A DNA stretch of 64,000 bases. Source: an uncultured Verrucomicrobiales bacterium (lineage in GTDB: Bacteria; Verrucomicrobiota; Verrucomicrobiia; Verrucomicrobiales; Akkermansiaceae). A program made the position numbers and the translations under genes. Where the stretch lies: NCBI GenBank assembly GCA_937901085.1, contig CALCHQ010000032.1:87916-151915 (forward strand), in the 5' to 3' direction. Below are positions 1 through 9,392 of the stretch, one piece after another (the first letter of the stretch is position 1; each line of letters begins with the position of its first letter). Below the pieces are notes generated by a model, which was not told where the DNA came from, did not search any database, and saw nothing but the letters and a program-made list of their open reading frames with translations.

Positions 1-1723
1 TTTCCCCGTTGAAGCCGTGGCCGAGAGCTCTGCACCAGAGGCTCCCGTCCCCGATGCTCCCCAGGCAGAACCCGCAACGGCAGAAGAAGCCCCTGCCCCG
101 GAAGCCCCTGCGGCAGAACCTGCACCGGTTGAGTCCCCTGCCCCGGTTGAGGAAACACCCGCACCGGAGCCTGAACCTGTCCCTCCCGCTGAAACAGCGA
201 ACGAAACCCCTGCGGCAGAACCCGCACCGGTTGAGCCTCCTGCACCGGCTGAAGCCCCTGCACCCACCCCGGAAGCAACACCGACCGAAGCCACAGCCCC
301 GGAGCCTCCGGCACCTGCCGTCAGCCTGGCAGATGCCTACCGCGGCATTGTGAAGATTGATGTGGTCAACTGCACGCCGGATTACGAAACACCTTGGCAG
401 GCAGGCAGCTACGGCCGTGGAACAGGAACAGGTTTCCTGGTAGCCCCCGGCCTGTTCATGACCAACGCCCATGTGGTCGCCAATGCGGAAAAGGTGGATA
501 TTTCCCTCTATGCCGATGCCCGCCGCATCCCGGCGCGGGTGAAATACATCGCCCACGATGCCGACCTTGCCCTGCTGGAGATTGATGACTGCTCGGCCTT
601 TGAGGGTGTGCCCTGCCTGGAGTTCAGCGAGGAAATGCCCCTGCTGGAGGATACGGTGCGCGCCATCGGCTTCCCCATCGGAGGCAACCGCCTTTCGGTA
701 ACACGGGGCATCGTGTCTCGCGTGGATACCATTCCCTATGCCCACCCCCGCAACATTGCCCACCTGGCCCTGCAGGTGGATGCCGCCATCAACCCCGGCA
801 ACAGCGGCGGGCCTGTCCTCAAGGGCGACAAGGTCATCGGCGTAGCCTTCCAGGGGCTGTTGCAAGCCAATTCCACAGGCTACGTCATCCCCATGCCGGT
901 GATCCGCCATTTCCTGAAAGACGTGGAAGACGGCCGCTACGACGGCTATGTGGAGATGGGGGCGCAATTCCAGCCTCTGGAAAACAAGGCCATGCGCCGC
1001 CATTACGGCCTGCCGGATAACGGACTGGGCTGCCTGGTGGCCGATCTGGTGAAAGGCGGTTCCTGCGGTACCGCCCTGCAGGTGGGCGATGTCGTGCTGG
1101 CGGTGAACGGCCTGCCGGTTGATGCCACCGCCATGATTGAACTGGACGGCGTGCGCGTGCGACTGGAAGAACTGGCCGAACGAGGCTTTGCCGGAGATAA
1201 GGTTCACTTCACCCTCCTGCGCCAGGGCGAGGTCATGGAAACCGAAGCGACGCTGGCGCCGCTGACCTCCATTCGCGTACTTTCCCGCCGCTATGATGAG
1301 CAGCCCCGCTATGTGGTGTTCGGCGGACTGGTCTTCCAGCCGTTATGCTTCAATGTGGTGCAGGAACACCAGATTCCCTCGGCTCACGTCATGGTGGAGC
1401 TGGACAAATTCACCCGCGGCGGGGCATCGGCAGAGAAGGAAGACATCGTCCTCCTGACCCGCTCCCTGCCGGACGAGGTGAATGCGCGCTTCTCCGACAC
1501 CGGGCGCAGTATTGTCACCAGGGTGAACGGAGTGGAAATCAAGGGGCTGGCGCATCTGTACAGCCTGCTTTACCCGGCAGAGGGCCAGGCCCGCCCGGAA
1601 TACACGGTCATTGAGCTGGCCGATGCCGAACGCCCGCTGGTCATCGACAACGCTGCCATCGAGGCCGCCAATGAACGCATTGCAGAACGCTACAACATAT
1701 CTGCCCACAGCCGACTGAAATAA
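1..1723 (+). CDS. HtrA/Deg-like trypsin-family serine protease with PDZ domains (5' end outside window)
   Basis: The reading frame is open to base 1, so the first in-frame start seen (GTG at 17) is probably internal and the signal sequence lies upstream. Numbering from that GTG, residues 1-100 are a low-complexity Ala/Pro/Glu-rich linker. The protease domain follows, with a complete triad: His152 in TNAHVV, Asp183 in DADLALL and Ser263 in NPGNSGGPV. PDZ-like segments occupy the C-terminal half (around GLGCLVADLVKGGSCGTALQ and beyond). The family degrades or refolds misfolded envelope proteins. The gene is followed after 18 bp by a paralogue with a dead active site, likely in one transcript. 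The family call is secure; the periplasmic location is inferred. Confidence 0.88.
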   Translation, partial: FPVEAVAESSAPEAPVPDAPQAEPATAEEAPAPEAPAAEPAPVESPAPVEETPAPEPEPVPPAETANETPAAEPAPVEPPAPAEAPAPTPEATPTEATAPEPPAPAVSLADAYRGIVKIDVVNCTPDYETPWQAGSYGRGTGTGFLVAPGLFMTNAHVVANAEKVDISLYADARRIPARVKYIAHDADLALLEIDDCSAFEGVPCLEFSEEMPLLEDTVRAIGFPIGGNRLSVTRGIVSRVDTIPYAHPRNIAHLALQVDAAINPGNSGGPVLKGDKVIGVAFQGLLQANSTGYVIPMPVIRHFLKDVEDGRYDGYVEMGAQFQPLENKAMRRHYGLPDNGLGCLVADLVKGGSCGTALQVGDVVLAVNGLPVDATAMIELDGVRVRLEELAERGFAGDKVHFTLLRQGEVMETEATLAPLTSIRVLSRRYDEQPRYVVFGGLVFQPLCFNVVQEHQIPSAHVMVELDKFTRGGASAEKEDIVLLTRSLPDEVNARFSDTGRSIVTRVNGVEIKGLAHLYSLLYPAEGQARPEYTVIELADAERPLVIDNAAIEAANERIAERYNISAHSRLK

Positions 1724-1741
1724 CCCTATCTCTCTACGTCA

Positions 1742-3301
1742 ATGATTCGGACGCTTACCCTCCTCCTGTTCTCAGGCCTGCTCCTGTGCGGCTGCAAGCC
1801 GACCGAACGCACCGCGCTCAAGAAAAAGCAGGCCGAGCTGGCCACAGCTCCCGCGGCGGCCGGGGCGGAACTGCTGCCGGAACCGCCCGCCCCGGCACCC
1901 CTTCCCGAACCTGAACCGCTCGAACCCTCGGCCAGCCTGCTGGTGATAGACGCCACGATTCAGGAATACAACCCGCACCAGCCCTGGGAAAAAGAAGAAC
2001 CCCGCCAGATGCAGGCGCTGGGGGTCTGCATCGGCGAGGGGCGCGTGCTGACAACAGCGAGGGTCGTGCGGGAATCCACCTATGTGGAAATGACGCTGCC
2101 CGATGCCAGCCGCACCGTGCCCGCCCGCGTGGAACGTTTTGACGAGGACATGAACCTGGCGCTGCTGACGGTGGCGCATGAAGAGGATCTTTCCTTCTTT
2201 GACACCCGCACCCCCCTGGCGCTGGGCAAAGCCCTCCAGCGCGGCGAAGCCGCCACCTACGCCGGGCTGATAGACGGCGTGGAACCGGTGCAGGTGGAAT
2301 TACGGGCCGAGAATGTAGACGGCGACAAGGTACCTCTCATGGTCATGCGCGCTGCCCGCCCCCTTCCGGAGGGGCAGACAACCGGTGCCCCGGTAGTGCG
2401 CGAAGGCACCCTCTGCGCGCTGGGCGTTTCCTACCGCAAGCAGGAGCATCTTCTCCAGGTGGTCAATGCGGAACTGATTGAGCGTTTCCTGACACAGGAG
2501 GAAGCAGGCGTACCGGTGATGGGAGTGCAGCTCACCCCGCTGGACGACCCCTTGTTCCGCCGCTATCTGAAGCTGGATACCGCCGCCAATGGACTCTATG
2601 TGAGCAAAGTGCTGCCGGCCAGCGCCGCCGAGGAAGCCGGCATCCGGGTGGGCGATGTCATCACCGCGGTGGAAGACCTGCCGGTTGACAACCAGGGGCG
2701 ATGCAACCACCCGCGCTATGGTCTGCACAGCGCGGCCGTCCTGCTGCGCGGCATGAAGGAACGCGGGCAGGAATTGCAGCTCACCATCAGCCGGGGCGGC
2801 GAAGAACAGCAGGTAGCGGTGAAACTGAACCGCGCGGCGGTGGACAATGCACTGTTCCGGCCACAGAAGAGCGGTGTGCAGCCCCGCTACATCATGTGGG
2901 GCGGGCTGCTCTTCCAGCCGCTCACCAGTACGCTGATTGATTCGCTGACAGACCGCCACAAGGGCGTGCTGCCGCTGGAACTGCAAACCCTGGTGCAGAA
3001 CCAGGAAGAACTGCGCCAGAGCGGCTGCACCGAGCCGGTGGGGCTGACTTTCGTCCTGCCCACCGCCGCCACCCAGGGCTACACCGACCTGCGGATGAGC
3101 CGCCTCGTGGCCGTGAATGGCAAGCCAGTAAGCTGCTTTGCCGATTTACCTGCCCTGCTGGATGAAACGACGGAAAACGGTCTGGTGCGTCTGGAATTCA
3201 ACAAGCCGCCCTATACTATCTACATCGACCGCGCCGAGGCCGATGCCGTCAACACCCACCTGCAGCAGGCCATCCCGAAACTCCGGGTGGTGCAGGAATA
3301 A
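1742..3301 (+). CDS. Lipoprotein with degenerate trypsin-like domain and PDZ domain (pseudoprotease paralogue of the upstream HtrA)
   Basis: 519 aa. The N-terminus is a lipoprotein signal with lipobox LLCGC, so it should be membrane-anchored. After a Pro/Glu-rich linker there is a trypsin-like fold aligning with the upstream protease, but the catalytic positions are changed: TNAHVV becomes TTARVV (His to Arg) and GNSGGPV becomes GQTTGAPV (Ser to Thr). The Asp-containing motif (DMNLALL) remains. A PDZ domain is clear at GLYVSKVLPASAAEEAGIRV. The shared layout and adjacency indicate tandem duplication followed by loss of catalysis. It may act as scaffold, substrate binder or regulator of the active protease (inference). 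It ends 7 bp from the convergent ppk stop. Confidence 0.82.
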   Translation: MIRTLTLLLFSGLLLCGCKPTERTALKKKQAELATAPAAAGAELLPEPPAPAPLPEPEPLEPSASLLVIDATIQEYNPHQPWEKEEPRQMQALGVCIGEGRVLTTARVVRESTYVEMTLPDASRTVPARVERFDEDMNLALLTVAHEEDLSFFDTRTPLALGKALQRGEAATYAGLIDGVEPVQVELRAENVDGDKVPLMVMRAARPLPEGQTTGAPVVREGTLCALGVSYRKQEHLLQVVNAELIERFLTQEEAGVPVMGVQLTPLDDPLFRRYLKLDTAANGLYVSKVLPASAAEEAGIRVGDVITAVEDLPVDNQGRCNHPRYGLHSAAVLLRGMKERGQELQLTISRGGEEQQVAVKLNRAAVDNALFRPQKSGVQPRYIMWGGLLFQPLTSTLIDSLTDRHKGVLPLELQTLVQNQEELRQSGCTEPVGLTFVLPTAATQGYTDLRMSRLVAVNGKPVSCFADLPALLDETTENGLVRLEFNKPPYTIYIDRAEADAVNTHLQQAIPKLRVVQE

Positions 3302-3308
3302 GCCGTTG

Positions 3309-5393
3309 CTACGAATGCTGCCGGCGGGGCTTATGCGGCTCCAGTACCCGCATGTTCGTACTCTCCTGGGTGCGGGCGCGGCGGCGTGCCTCGCGCTGCA
3401 GGTGCGCCTGCATGGCAAAATTCTTCTTGCCATGGGTAGCCGGGTGGTACGTTCCATCGGGCGCCATGTCGCTGGCCTGCGTATTGTCCGCAAAGCAGGC
3501 ATCCAGAATCTCCAGAATACGGTGAGCCAGCCGCGGGTCTTCAATAGGCACGAGCAGCTCGACGCGCCGGTCGAGATTGCGGCTCATCCAGTCCGCGCTG
3601 GCCATGTAGACCAGCGGGCTGCCGCCATTGTGGAAGTGGAACAGGCGGGCATGCTCCAGATAGCGGTCCACAATGCTGGTAATGCGGGTGCAGGCGCGCG
3701 CCTTTTCCGATGTGGGAGACCAGCAGCAGATACCACGCACATTCAGCTGGATGCGGACACCTGCCTCAGCAGCACGCTCCAGCGCCTCCATCATCTCCAC
3801 ATCATTCAGCGAGTTCATCTTGGCGCGGATGAGGGCGCGTTCCCCCTGCTCGGCGCGGCGGGTTTCCGCCTCGATAAGTTCCAGCAGGCGGCTCTTCATG
3901 GTAGCCGGAGCCGGATAGAGGCGGCGGAAGCGCATCAGGCGCGTCAACCCGGTGACGGAGTTGAAGAACTGGGAGGCATCAGCCCCCAGGTGTTCGTTGC
4001 AGGTAAGCAAGGAAATATCGCTGTAAATGCGGGCAGTCTTTTCGTTGTAATTTCCGGTGCCGATGTGGCAGTAGCGGCGCAACGCCCCGTTCTCCCGCCG
4101 CACGATGAGCAGAATCTTGGCATGGGTCTTGAAGCCTTTGACCCCATAGACCACCTGCACACCCGAACGCTGCAGCTTCTCTGCCTGCGCCAGGTTGTGG
4201 CGTTCATCGAAACGTGCCTTGAGTTCCACCAGCACCGTCACCTGCTTGCCGGTTTCGGCAGCGCGGCAAAGGGCAGCAATGAAGCGTGAATTCTCCGCGG
4301 TGCGGTAGAGTACCTGCTTGATGGCGATGACATCGGCATCCTCGGCAGCTTCCTCAATGAGCTTCACCACGGGCTCGTAGCTCTCGTAGGGATTGTGGAT
4401 GAGGATATCGCCCTGGGCAATGTTCTCAAACATGGTGAGCGAGGCATCCACCCCTGCCGGCCAGCAGGGAGTCCATGCCTGCACTTTGTGCTGGTCATTG
4501 CCCGGTTCAAAGGCCATCTGCCCGAAATCCACCAGGCGCAGCAGACCAGGCACCTGGTAGGTTGCCCCGGCATCGGCCCCGACAATGGCGGAAATGCGCT
4601 CCACAATGTGCGCCGGCGTGCCGGCAGGCAGTTCCAGACGCACACAATCAGAGAATTTGCGGGCAACCAGCACACTTTCCATCTCGCGGGCGAAGTCGCC
4701 CCCTTCCTCCTCGGCCACGGCAATATCGCCATTGCGCGTGACGCGGAAAGGCGTGCTGCTGACCACTTTTTCACCGGGGAACAGAAGCGTGCAAAAGCGG
4801 CTGACGACATCCTCCAGCATCACATAGCCCTTGCGCCCCAGCACCGCTGATTGCAGGCGGCGGGGCAGCACCTCCGGCAGGGTAACGGCCACGAAACGGG
4901 CTTCCCCTGCCCCCTCCGGCAGCAGTTCCACGCCCAGAATGAGGCTCAGGTTGGGCAGCAGAGGCGGCTGCTCCACTTCCATAGCCAGCGGGGTGAGGAC
5001 CGGGGCTATGTTGTTGATGAAATACTCCTCCAGCCCGGCAAGCTGGGCTTCGGTCAGCTCTTCCATATCCAGCGGGCTGAGCCCGGCTTCCTCCATGAGC
5101 GGCATCAGCACGGTCTGCAAGAGCTTGTACTGCTCGTCCACCATGGCACCGGCACGTTCGCGGATGCGTTCGAGCTGCTCGCTGGGGGAGAGGCCGATGA
5201 TATCCGGCTTGAACTTACCCGTCTGCCGCAGCAGCATCAGCCCGCCCACGCGCACCTGGAAGAATTCATCCAGGTTGCTCGCGCTGATGGAAAGGAACTT
5301 GATGCGCTCCAGCAAGGGCAGTTCGGCCCGCTGCGCCTGGTTAAGCACGCGCTGGTTGAATTCCAGCCAGGAGATTTCTCGGTTGATGAACAT
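3309..5393 (-). CDS. ppk: Polyphosphate kinase 1
   Basis: 694 aa, the usual PPK1 length. It begins MFINREISWLEFNQRVLNQA, the typical N-terminal domain, and carries the autophosphorylated histidine region YCHIGTGNYNEKTARIYSD, with the second phospholipase-D-like half following (FHNGGSPLVYMASADWMSRN). It reversibly makes polyphosphate from ATP. The start is supported by a purine-rich Shine-Dalgarno (AAGGGGG) about 11 bp upstream and by a promoter (TTGACC, 18 bp, TAGAAT) about 40 bp upstream. Unlike many genes here it therefore has a normal leader. It is convergent with the pseudoprotease gene and downstream of guaA on the same strand, with a terminator between. The phosphate-uptake genes lie elsewhere in the window. 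Confidence 0.96.
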   Translation of the reverse strand: MFINREISWLEFNQRVLNQAQRAELPLLERIKFLSISASNLDEFFQVRVGGLMLLRQTGKFKPDIIGLSPSEQLERIRERAGAMVDEQYKLLQTVLMPLMEEAGLSPLDMEELTEAQLAGLEEYFINNIAPVLTPLAMEVEQPPLLPNLSLILGVELLPEGAGEARFVAVTLPEVLPRRLQSAVLGRKGYVMLEDVVSRFCTLLFPGEKVVSSTPFRVTRNGDIAVAEEEGGDFAREMESVLVARKFSDCVRLELPAGTPAHIVERISAIVGADAGATYQVPGLLRLVDFGQMAFEPGNDQHKVQAWTPCWPAGVDASLTMFENIAQGDILIHNPYESYEPVVKLIEEAAEDADVIAIKQVLYRTAENSRFIAALCRAAETGKQVTVLVELKARFDERHNLAQAEKLQRSGVQVVYGVKGFKTHAKILLIVRRENGALRRYCHIGTGNYNEKTARIYSDISLLTCNEHLGADASQFFNSVTGLTRLMRFRRLYPAPATMKSRLLELIEAETRRAEQGERALIRAKMNSLNDVEMMEALERAAEAGVRIQLNVRGICCWSPTSEKARACTRITSIVDRYLEHARLFHFHNGGSPLVYMASADWMSRNLDRRVELLVPIEDPRLAHRILEILDACFADNTQASDMAPDGTYHPATHGKKNFAMQAHLQREARRRARTQESTNMRVLEPHKPRRQHS

Positions 5394-5428
5394 GGTATCG
5401 TCTGCCCCCTTCTTGTCAGCCTTTCATT

Positions 5429-5458
5429 CTACCACAGGCAGCCCCCGGCGGTCAAGCC
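5429..5458 (-). promoter_or_regulatory. ppk promoter
   Basis: On the minus strand TTGACC, an 18-bp spacer and TAGAAT precede ppk with a leader of roughly 35-40 nt that contains a Shine-Dalgarno sequence. Recognised by eye; coordinates are approximate by one or two bases. Confidence 0.55.
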
Positions 5459-5476
5459 AGCTTTCCGCCGGGGAGG

Positions 5477-5508
5477 AAAAAAGGCAGGCGCGGAACACCG
5501 CGCCTGCC
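5477..5508 (-). terminator. Rho-independent terminator of guaA
   Basis: Perfect 11-bp GC-rich stem (GGCAGGCGCGG / CCGCGCCTGCC) with a 4-nt loop. On the minus strand it is followed by six T residues. It lies just after the guaA stop and before ppk. Confidence 0.85.
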
Positions 5509-5531
5509 GGAAGAATCTCCTGCGAGATGCT

Positions 5532-7055
5532 TTATTCCCACTCGATGGATGCCGGCGGCTTGGTGCTGACGTCGAACAGCACGCGGTTGATGCCGGAAAC
5601 CTCGTTGAGAATGCGGTTGGAAGCCTCGCGCAGCAGGTCGTAGGGCAGCTGTACCCAGTCGGCGGTCATGGCGTCCTCAGACACAATGGCGCGCAGGTTG
5701 GTGGCGAACTCGTAGGAGCGTTCGTCGCCCTTCACACCCACGGTCTTCACGGGGATAAGGCCGGCGTAGGCCTGCCAGCACTTGTCGTACCAGTCCCACT
5801 TGCGGAGCGTGCCGATGAAGATGGCATCGCATTCGCGGATGATGTCGAGGCGGTCCTTGGTCACCTCACCGGGGCAGCGCACGGCCAGCCCCGGACCCGG
5901 GAAGGGATGGCGCCACAGGATGTCATGCGAAATGCCCATGGAAGCACCCAGTTCGCGCACTTCGTCCTTGAACAGGAAAGCCAGCGGCTCGATGACCTTG
6001 CCCTCTTCCTGCATCTTGAGTACGCGCTCCACGCGGTTGTGGTGGGTCTTGATGACCGAAGCTTTGCTCTTGGCGTTGGAGGCACTTTCAATCACGTCCG
6101 GGTAGAGAGTACCCTGGGCCAGCATTTCGGCATCGCCCACGGCATCCCAGAACACGTCGATGAAGAGGTTGCCGATGATGCGGCGCTTCTTTTCCGGGGC
6201 AGTTTCGCCAGCCAGGGCGGCCAGGAAGCGTTCGCTGGCATCCACGGTTTCAATCTCCACACCCATGCGGGCAAAGTTGGCCTGCACTTCCTTGGCTTCG
6301 TCCTTACGCAGCAGGCCGTTGTCCACGAAGATGCAGCGCACATTCACACCGGCTTCGTGCAGCAGCACGGCCAGCACGGTACTGTCCACACCGCCGGAAA
6401 CGCCACAGACCACCTGCTTGTCGCCCACCTTGGCGCGGATGTCTTCGATGAGTTCGCGCTTGAAGTCACCAATGTCGAACTTGGCCAGGTCCTTGGCGTA
6501 GGAAAGGAAGTTCCTGAGGATGGTGCGCCCCTCGTGGGAGTGGGTCACCTCCGGGTGGAACTGGATGCCGAACATCTGCTCGCCCCACTGCAGGGACACC
6601 GGCACGCCATCGCTGTTGCGGGCAATCACGCGGCAGTTGCCAGCCAGGTGATCCACGGTGTCGGAATGGCTCATCCACACCTGGGAGGAGGGGCTCATGC
6701 CGGCGTAAAGGCCTTCGAGCTTCTCAGGAACCAAGGCGGCGGGGCCGTATTCGCGCTTGTTGCTCGGGCGCACCGTGCCGCCGGTCTTGATGTTCAGCAG
6801 CTGCATGCCGTAGCACACGCCCAGCACCGGCACACCAAAGGAGGTGAGCCATTCAAAATCAATATCCGGGGCATCCGGCTCGGAGGTGCTGCGAGGGCCG
6901 CCGGAAAGAATGATGGCGCCCGGTTCGCTGATTTCGTGCAAATCCTCCAGAGCATACAGCTTGGCAAGGAAGCCCAGCTCACGCACGCGGCGCACAATCA
7001 GCTGCGTGTACTGTGAGCCATAGTCGATAACGGCTACAATGTGTTTCGGTGTCAT
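5532..7055 (-). CDS. guaA: GMP synthase (glutamine-hydrolysing)
   Basis: 507 aa. The N-terminal class I glutamine amidotransferase domain carries the nucleophile elbow GVCYGMQLL and HPEVTHS. The ATP-pyrophosphatase domain has the P-loop GVSGGVDSTVLAVLL, and the C-terminal dimerisation domain ends in KPPASIEWE. It converts XMP to GMP in purine synthesis. The frame extends upstream, but the start at MTPKHIVAV (7055) is chosen because it matches the family N-terminus and because a promoter (TTGCAA, 17 bp, TACAAT) lies at 7068-7096, leaving an untranslated leader of only about 6 nt. Confidence 0.97.
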   Translation of the reverse strand: MTPKHIVAVIDYGSQYTQLIVRRVRELGFLAKLYALEDLHEISEPGAIILSGGPRSTSEPDAPDIDFEWLTSFGVPVLGVCYGMQLLNIKTGGTVRPSNKREYGPAALVPEKLEGLYAGMSPSSQVWMSHSDTVDHLAGNCRVIARNSDGVPVSLQWGEQMFGIQFHPEVTHSHEGRTILRNFLSYAKDLAKFDIGDFKRELIEDIRAKVGDKQVVCGVSGGVDSTVLAVLLHEAGVNVRCIFVDNGLLRKDEAKEVQANFARMGVEIETVDASERFLAALAGETAPEKKRRIIGNLFIDVFWDAVGDAEMLAQGTLYPDVIESASNAKSKASVIKTHHNRVERVLKMQEEGKVIEPLAFLFKDEVRELGASMGISHDILWRHPFPGPGLAVRCPGEVTKDRLDIIRECDAIFIGTLRKWDWYDKCWQAYAGLIPVKTVGVKGDERSYEFATNLRAIVSEDAMTADWVQLPYDLLREASNRILNEVSGINRVLFDVSTKPPASIEWE

Positions 7056-7067
7056 AACGCTGGGGGC

Positions 7068-7096
7068 ATTGTAGCAGATAGCTCTAGCCCTTGCAA
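7068..7096 (-). promoter_or_regulatory. guaA promoter (near-leaderless)
   Basis: Minus strand: -35 TTGCAA (7091-7096), 17-bp spacer, -10 TACAAT (7068-7073). Only 12 bp separate the -10 box from the ATG at 7055. Confidence 0.65.
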
Positions 7097-7196
7097 GCCT
7101 AATCACCCTGCGCCCGGAGCAAATCCCACCCGGGGACACCGCCCGGACTCTGCCGCCGCCCCCGCCCGCTCGCTCCGAATAGAACACAATGGCAGG

Positions 7197-7225
7197 TTGC
7201 GGCTCATGAGGGGCTGTGCTAGAAT
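7197..7225 (+). promoter_or_regulatory. M3 oligopeptidase promoter (leaderless type)
   Basis: -35 TTGCGG (7197-7202), 17-bp spacer, -10 TAGAAT (7220-7225), then 9 bp to the ATG at 7235. The predicted transcription start falls within about 3 nt of the start codon. Confidence 0.65.
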
Positions 7226-7234
7226 ACCCGCAGG

Positions 7235-9325
7235 ATGACTCTTGAACACCCCTTTATTGACGATACACAGCTGCCCGCCTGGTCACAGTTGAGCCCGGAG
7301 AAAGCCCGCACGGATATCCGCCTGGCCATCGGGCAGGCGAAAGCAGCCGTTGATGCCATCTGCGAAGTGCAGAACCCCACCTATGCCAACACCTTCGACG
7401 CGCTGGAGAACAGCAGCAGCGCGCTCATGCGCGGCTGGCAGCGCCTCAACCACCTGCGCTCGGTCATGGATTCCCCCGAACTGCGCGAAGTCATCAACGA
7501 ACTCATGCCGGAGGTGGTCATCTACTCCAGCAGCGTGACACTCAACCCGCAGCTCTATGCCGTCCTCAAGAATGCCGCCGCCCAGCCCTGGGTGCAGGAG
7601 CTTTCCCCGGTGAAGCATCGTTTCATCCAGGAAACCCTGGCCGATTTCCGCGAAAGCGGCGCCGACCTGCCGCCGGACAAGAAGACCCGCTACGCCGAGC
7701 TTTCCACCGAACTGGCCCAGCTTTCCCAGCAATTCGGGGAATATGTCCTGGATTCCACCAATGCCTGGGAATACGTGACAGCCGATGAAAGTGAACTGGC
7801 CGGGCTGCCGGAATCGGCCCGCGAAGCCGCCCGGCAGGATGCGCTGGCCAAAGGGCACGGCAGCGACGAACACCCCATGTGGCGTTTCTCCCTGCAATTC
7901 ACCAGCATCCAGCCCGTACTCACCTTTGCCGACCATGCAGCCCTGCGCGAGCGCATCTGGCGCGGCATGCAGAGCAAGGGAACAGGCGCATTCGACACCG
8001 CCCCACTCATCAATAAAATCCTGGCCCTGCGTGCCGAAAAAGCAGCCCTGCTGGGCTACGGGCGCTACTCCGACTATGTGACCAGCCGCCGCATGGCTGG
8101 CAGCGGCCAGAACGCGCTGGATTTCATCAACCGCCTGCATGAGCAGGTCCGCCCCGCCTTCCTCGCTGAACAGGAAGCCATCCGCCGCTTCGCCGAGGAG
8201 CAGACCGGCACGGCCATCCCCACCATGGAGCCGTGGAGCATCGGCTACTGGAGCGAAAAACGCCGCAAGGCGCTCTACGATTTCGACAGCGAAGAACTGC
8301 GCCCCTATTACGCCATGCAGAACGTGCTGGACGGCATGTTCTCCATCTACGCCGGGCTTTACGGCATCCGCTTCACCCGCAAGGAAACCGCCTGCGTCCA
8401 GCCCGGTGAGGAAGTTCCGGCCGGAGCGGTGGAGGTATGGCACCCCGAAGTGCTGTTCTACGAAGTACACGATGAGGAAAGCGGCGAGCATCTGGGCTCG
8501 TTCTACGCCGACTGGTATCCGCGCGATGTGAAGCGCGCCGGCGCGTGGATGGACGCGCTTTCCACCGGGCTGCCTCCCATGAACGGGCAGCCGCGCGTGC
8601 CGCATCTGGCGCTGATGTGCGGCAACATGAGCCGCCCGGTAGGCGATAAACCAGCCCTGCTCAGCCACTACGAGGTAGAGACCGTCTTCCATGAATTCGG
8701 GCATCTGCTGCACCAGATTCTGAGCAATGTGGAGGTGCGCTCCCTCTCCGGCTGCAATGTGGCCTGGGACTTTGTGGAGCTGCCCAGCCAGATTAACGAA
8801 AACTGGACCTGGGAGCCTGAGGCGATTACCCGCTACGCCCGCCACTGGCAGAGCGGCGAGCTGATGCCACGCGAGCTGATGGATAAGATGCTGGCCGCCC
8901 GCAACTACGGCGCTGCCTCCTTCTTCATGCGCCAGCTCTGTTTCGGTAAGATTGACCTGGAGCTGCACACCAACACCGCTTCCTTCCTGGGACGCGATGT
9001 GGAGGAGGTGGACCGCGAAATCCTGGCCGCCTACCGCGTGCCCACCACCGAACAAGGCAACAGCGTGCTGCGCGCCTTCTCGCACATCTTCGACGGCGGC
9101 TACGAAAGCGGCTACTATTCCTACAAGTGGGCTGAGGTGCTGGACGCCGATGCCTTCTCCCGCTTCGCACAGGAGGGTATCTTCAATCCCGCCACCGGTC
9201 GCGACTTCCGCCGCTGCATCCTCTCGCAGGGCAACAGCCGCCCCGCCGCCGAACTCTACCGCGACTTCATGCACCGCGACCCGGACAGCAGCGCCCTGCT
9301 CCGCCGCAGCGGAATCGAAGGTTGA
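7235..9325 (+). CDS. prlC: M3-family metallopeptidase (oligopeptidase A / PrlC-like)
   Basis: 696 aa. The zinc-binding motif HEFGH is at residues 486-490 within VETVFHEFGHLLHQILS, with a downstream glutamate region typical of thimet-type oligopeptidases (ELPSQINENW). There is no signal peptide, so a cytoplasmic role in degrading short peptides is expected. The start is fixed by a promoter whose -10 box ends 9 bp before the ATG. The stop codon TGA (9323-9325) lies inside the first bases of an intergenic repeat arm (GTTGAATGTAGAA), so the last codons may derive from the repeat. The subfamily choice (PrlC versus Dcp) is less certain than M3 membership. Confidence 0.88.
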   Translation: MTLEHPFIDDTQLPAWSQLSPEKARTDIRLAIGQAKAAVDAICEVQNPTYANTFDALENSSSALMRGWQRLNHLRSVMDSPELREVINELMPEVVIYSSSVTLNPQLYAVLKNAAAQPWVQELSPVKHRFIQETLADFRESGADLPPDKKTRYAELSTELAQLSQQFGEYVLDSTNAWEYVTADESELAGLPESAREAARQDALAKGHGSDEHPMWRFSLQFTSIQPVLTFADHAALRERIWRGMQSKGTGAFDTAPLINKILALRAEKAALLGYGRYSDYVTSRRMAGSGQNALDFINRLHEQVRPAFLAEQEAIRRFAEEQTGTAIPTMEPWSIGYWSEKRRKALYDFDSEELRPYYAMQNVLDGMFSIYAGLYGIRFTRKETACVQPGEEVPAGAVEVWHPEVLFYEVHDEESGEHLGSFYADWYPRDVKRAGAWMDALSTGLPPMNGQPRVPHLALMCGNMSRPVGDKPALLSHYEVETVFHEFGHLLHQILSNVEVRSLSGCNVAWDFVELPSQINENWTWEPEAITRYARHWQSGELMPRELMDKMLAARNYGAASFFMRQLCFGKIDLELHTNTASFLGRDVEEVDREILAAYRVPTTEQGNSVLRAFSHIFDGGYESGYYSYKWAEVLDADAFSRFAQEGIFNPATGRDFRRCILSQGNSRPAAELYRDFMHRDPDSSALLRRSGIEG

Positions 9326-9376
9326 ATGTAGAATTTTGAATCTTGAATGTATTAAATTCCGTTCGCTTCGCTCACC
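9321..9376 (+). repeat. Left arm of four-helix-bundle cassette A
   Basis: AT-rich words (TTGAATGT, AGAATTTTGAA) run into a GC-rich core (AATTCCGTTCGCTTCGCTC). The arm is roughly 80% identical to the reverse complement of 9744-9803 on the other side of the small gene. It contains the stop codon of the M3 peptidase. Same family as 62828-63036 and 63942-64000. Confidence 0.8.
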
Positions 9377-9392
9377 AGATAAAGTACCTTCT

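Noticed and set aside
4851..7016. A 721-codon plus-strand frame across ppk and guaA
   Set aside because: It spans two real minus-strand genes and the terminator between them; composition is typical of a shadow frame.
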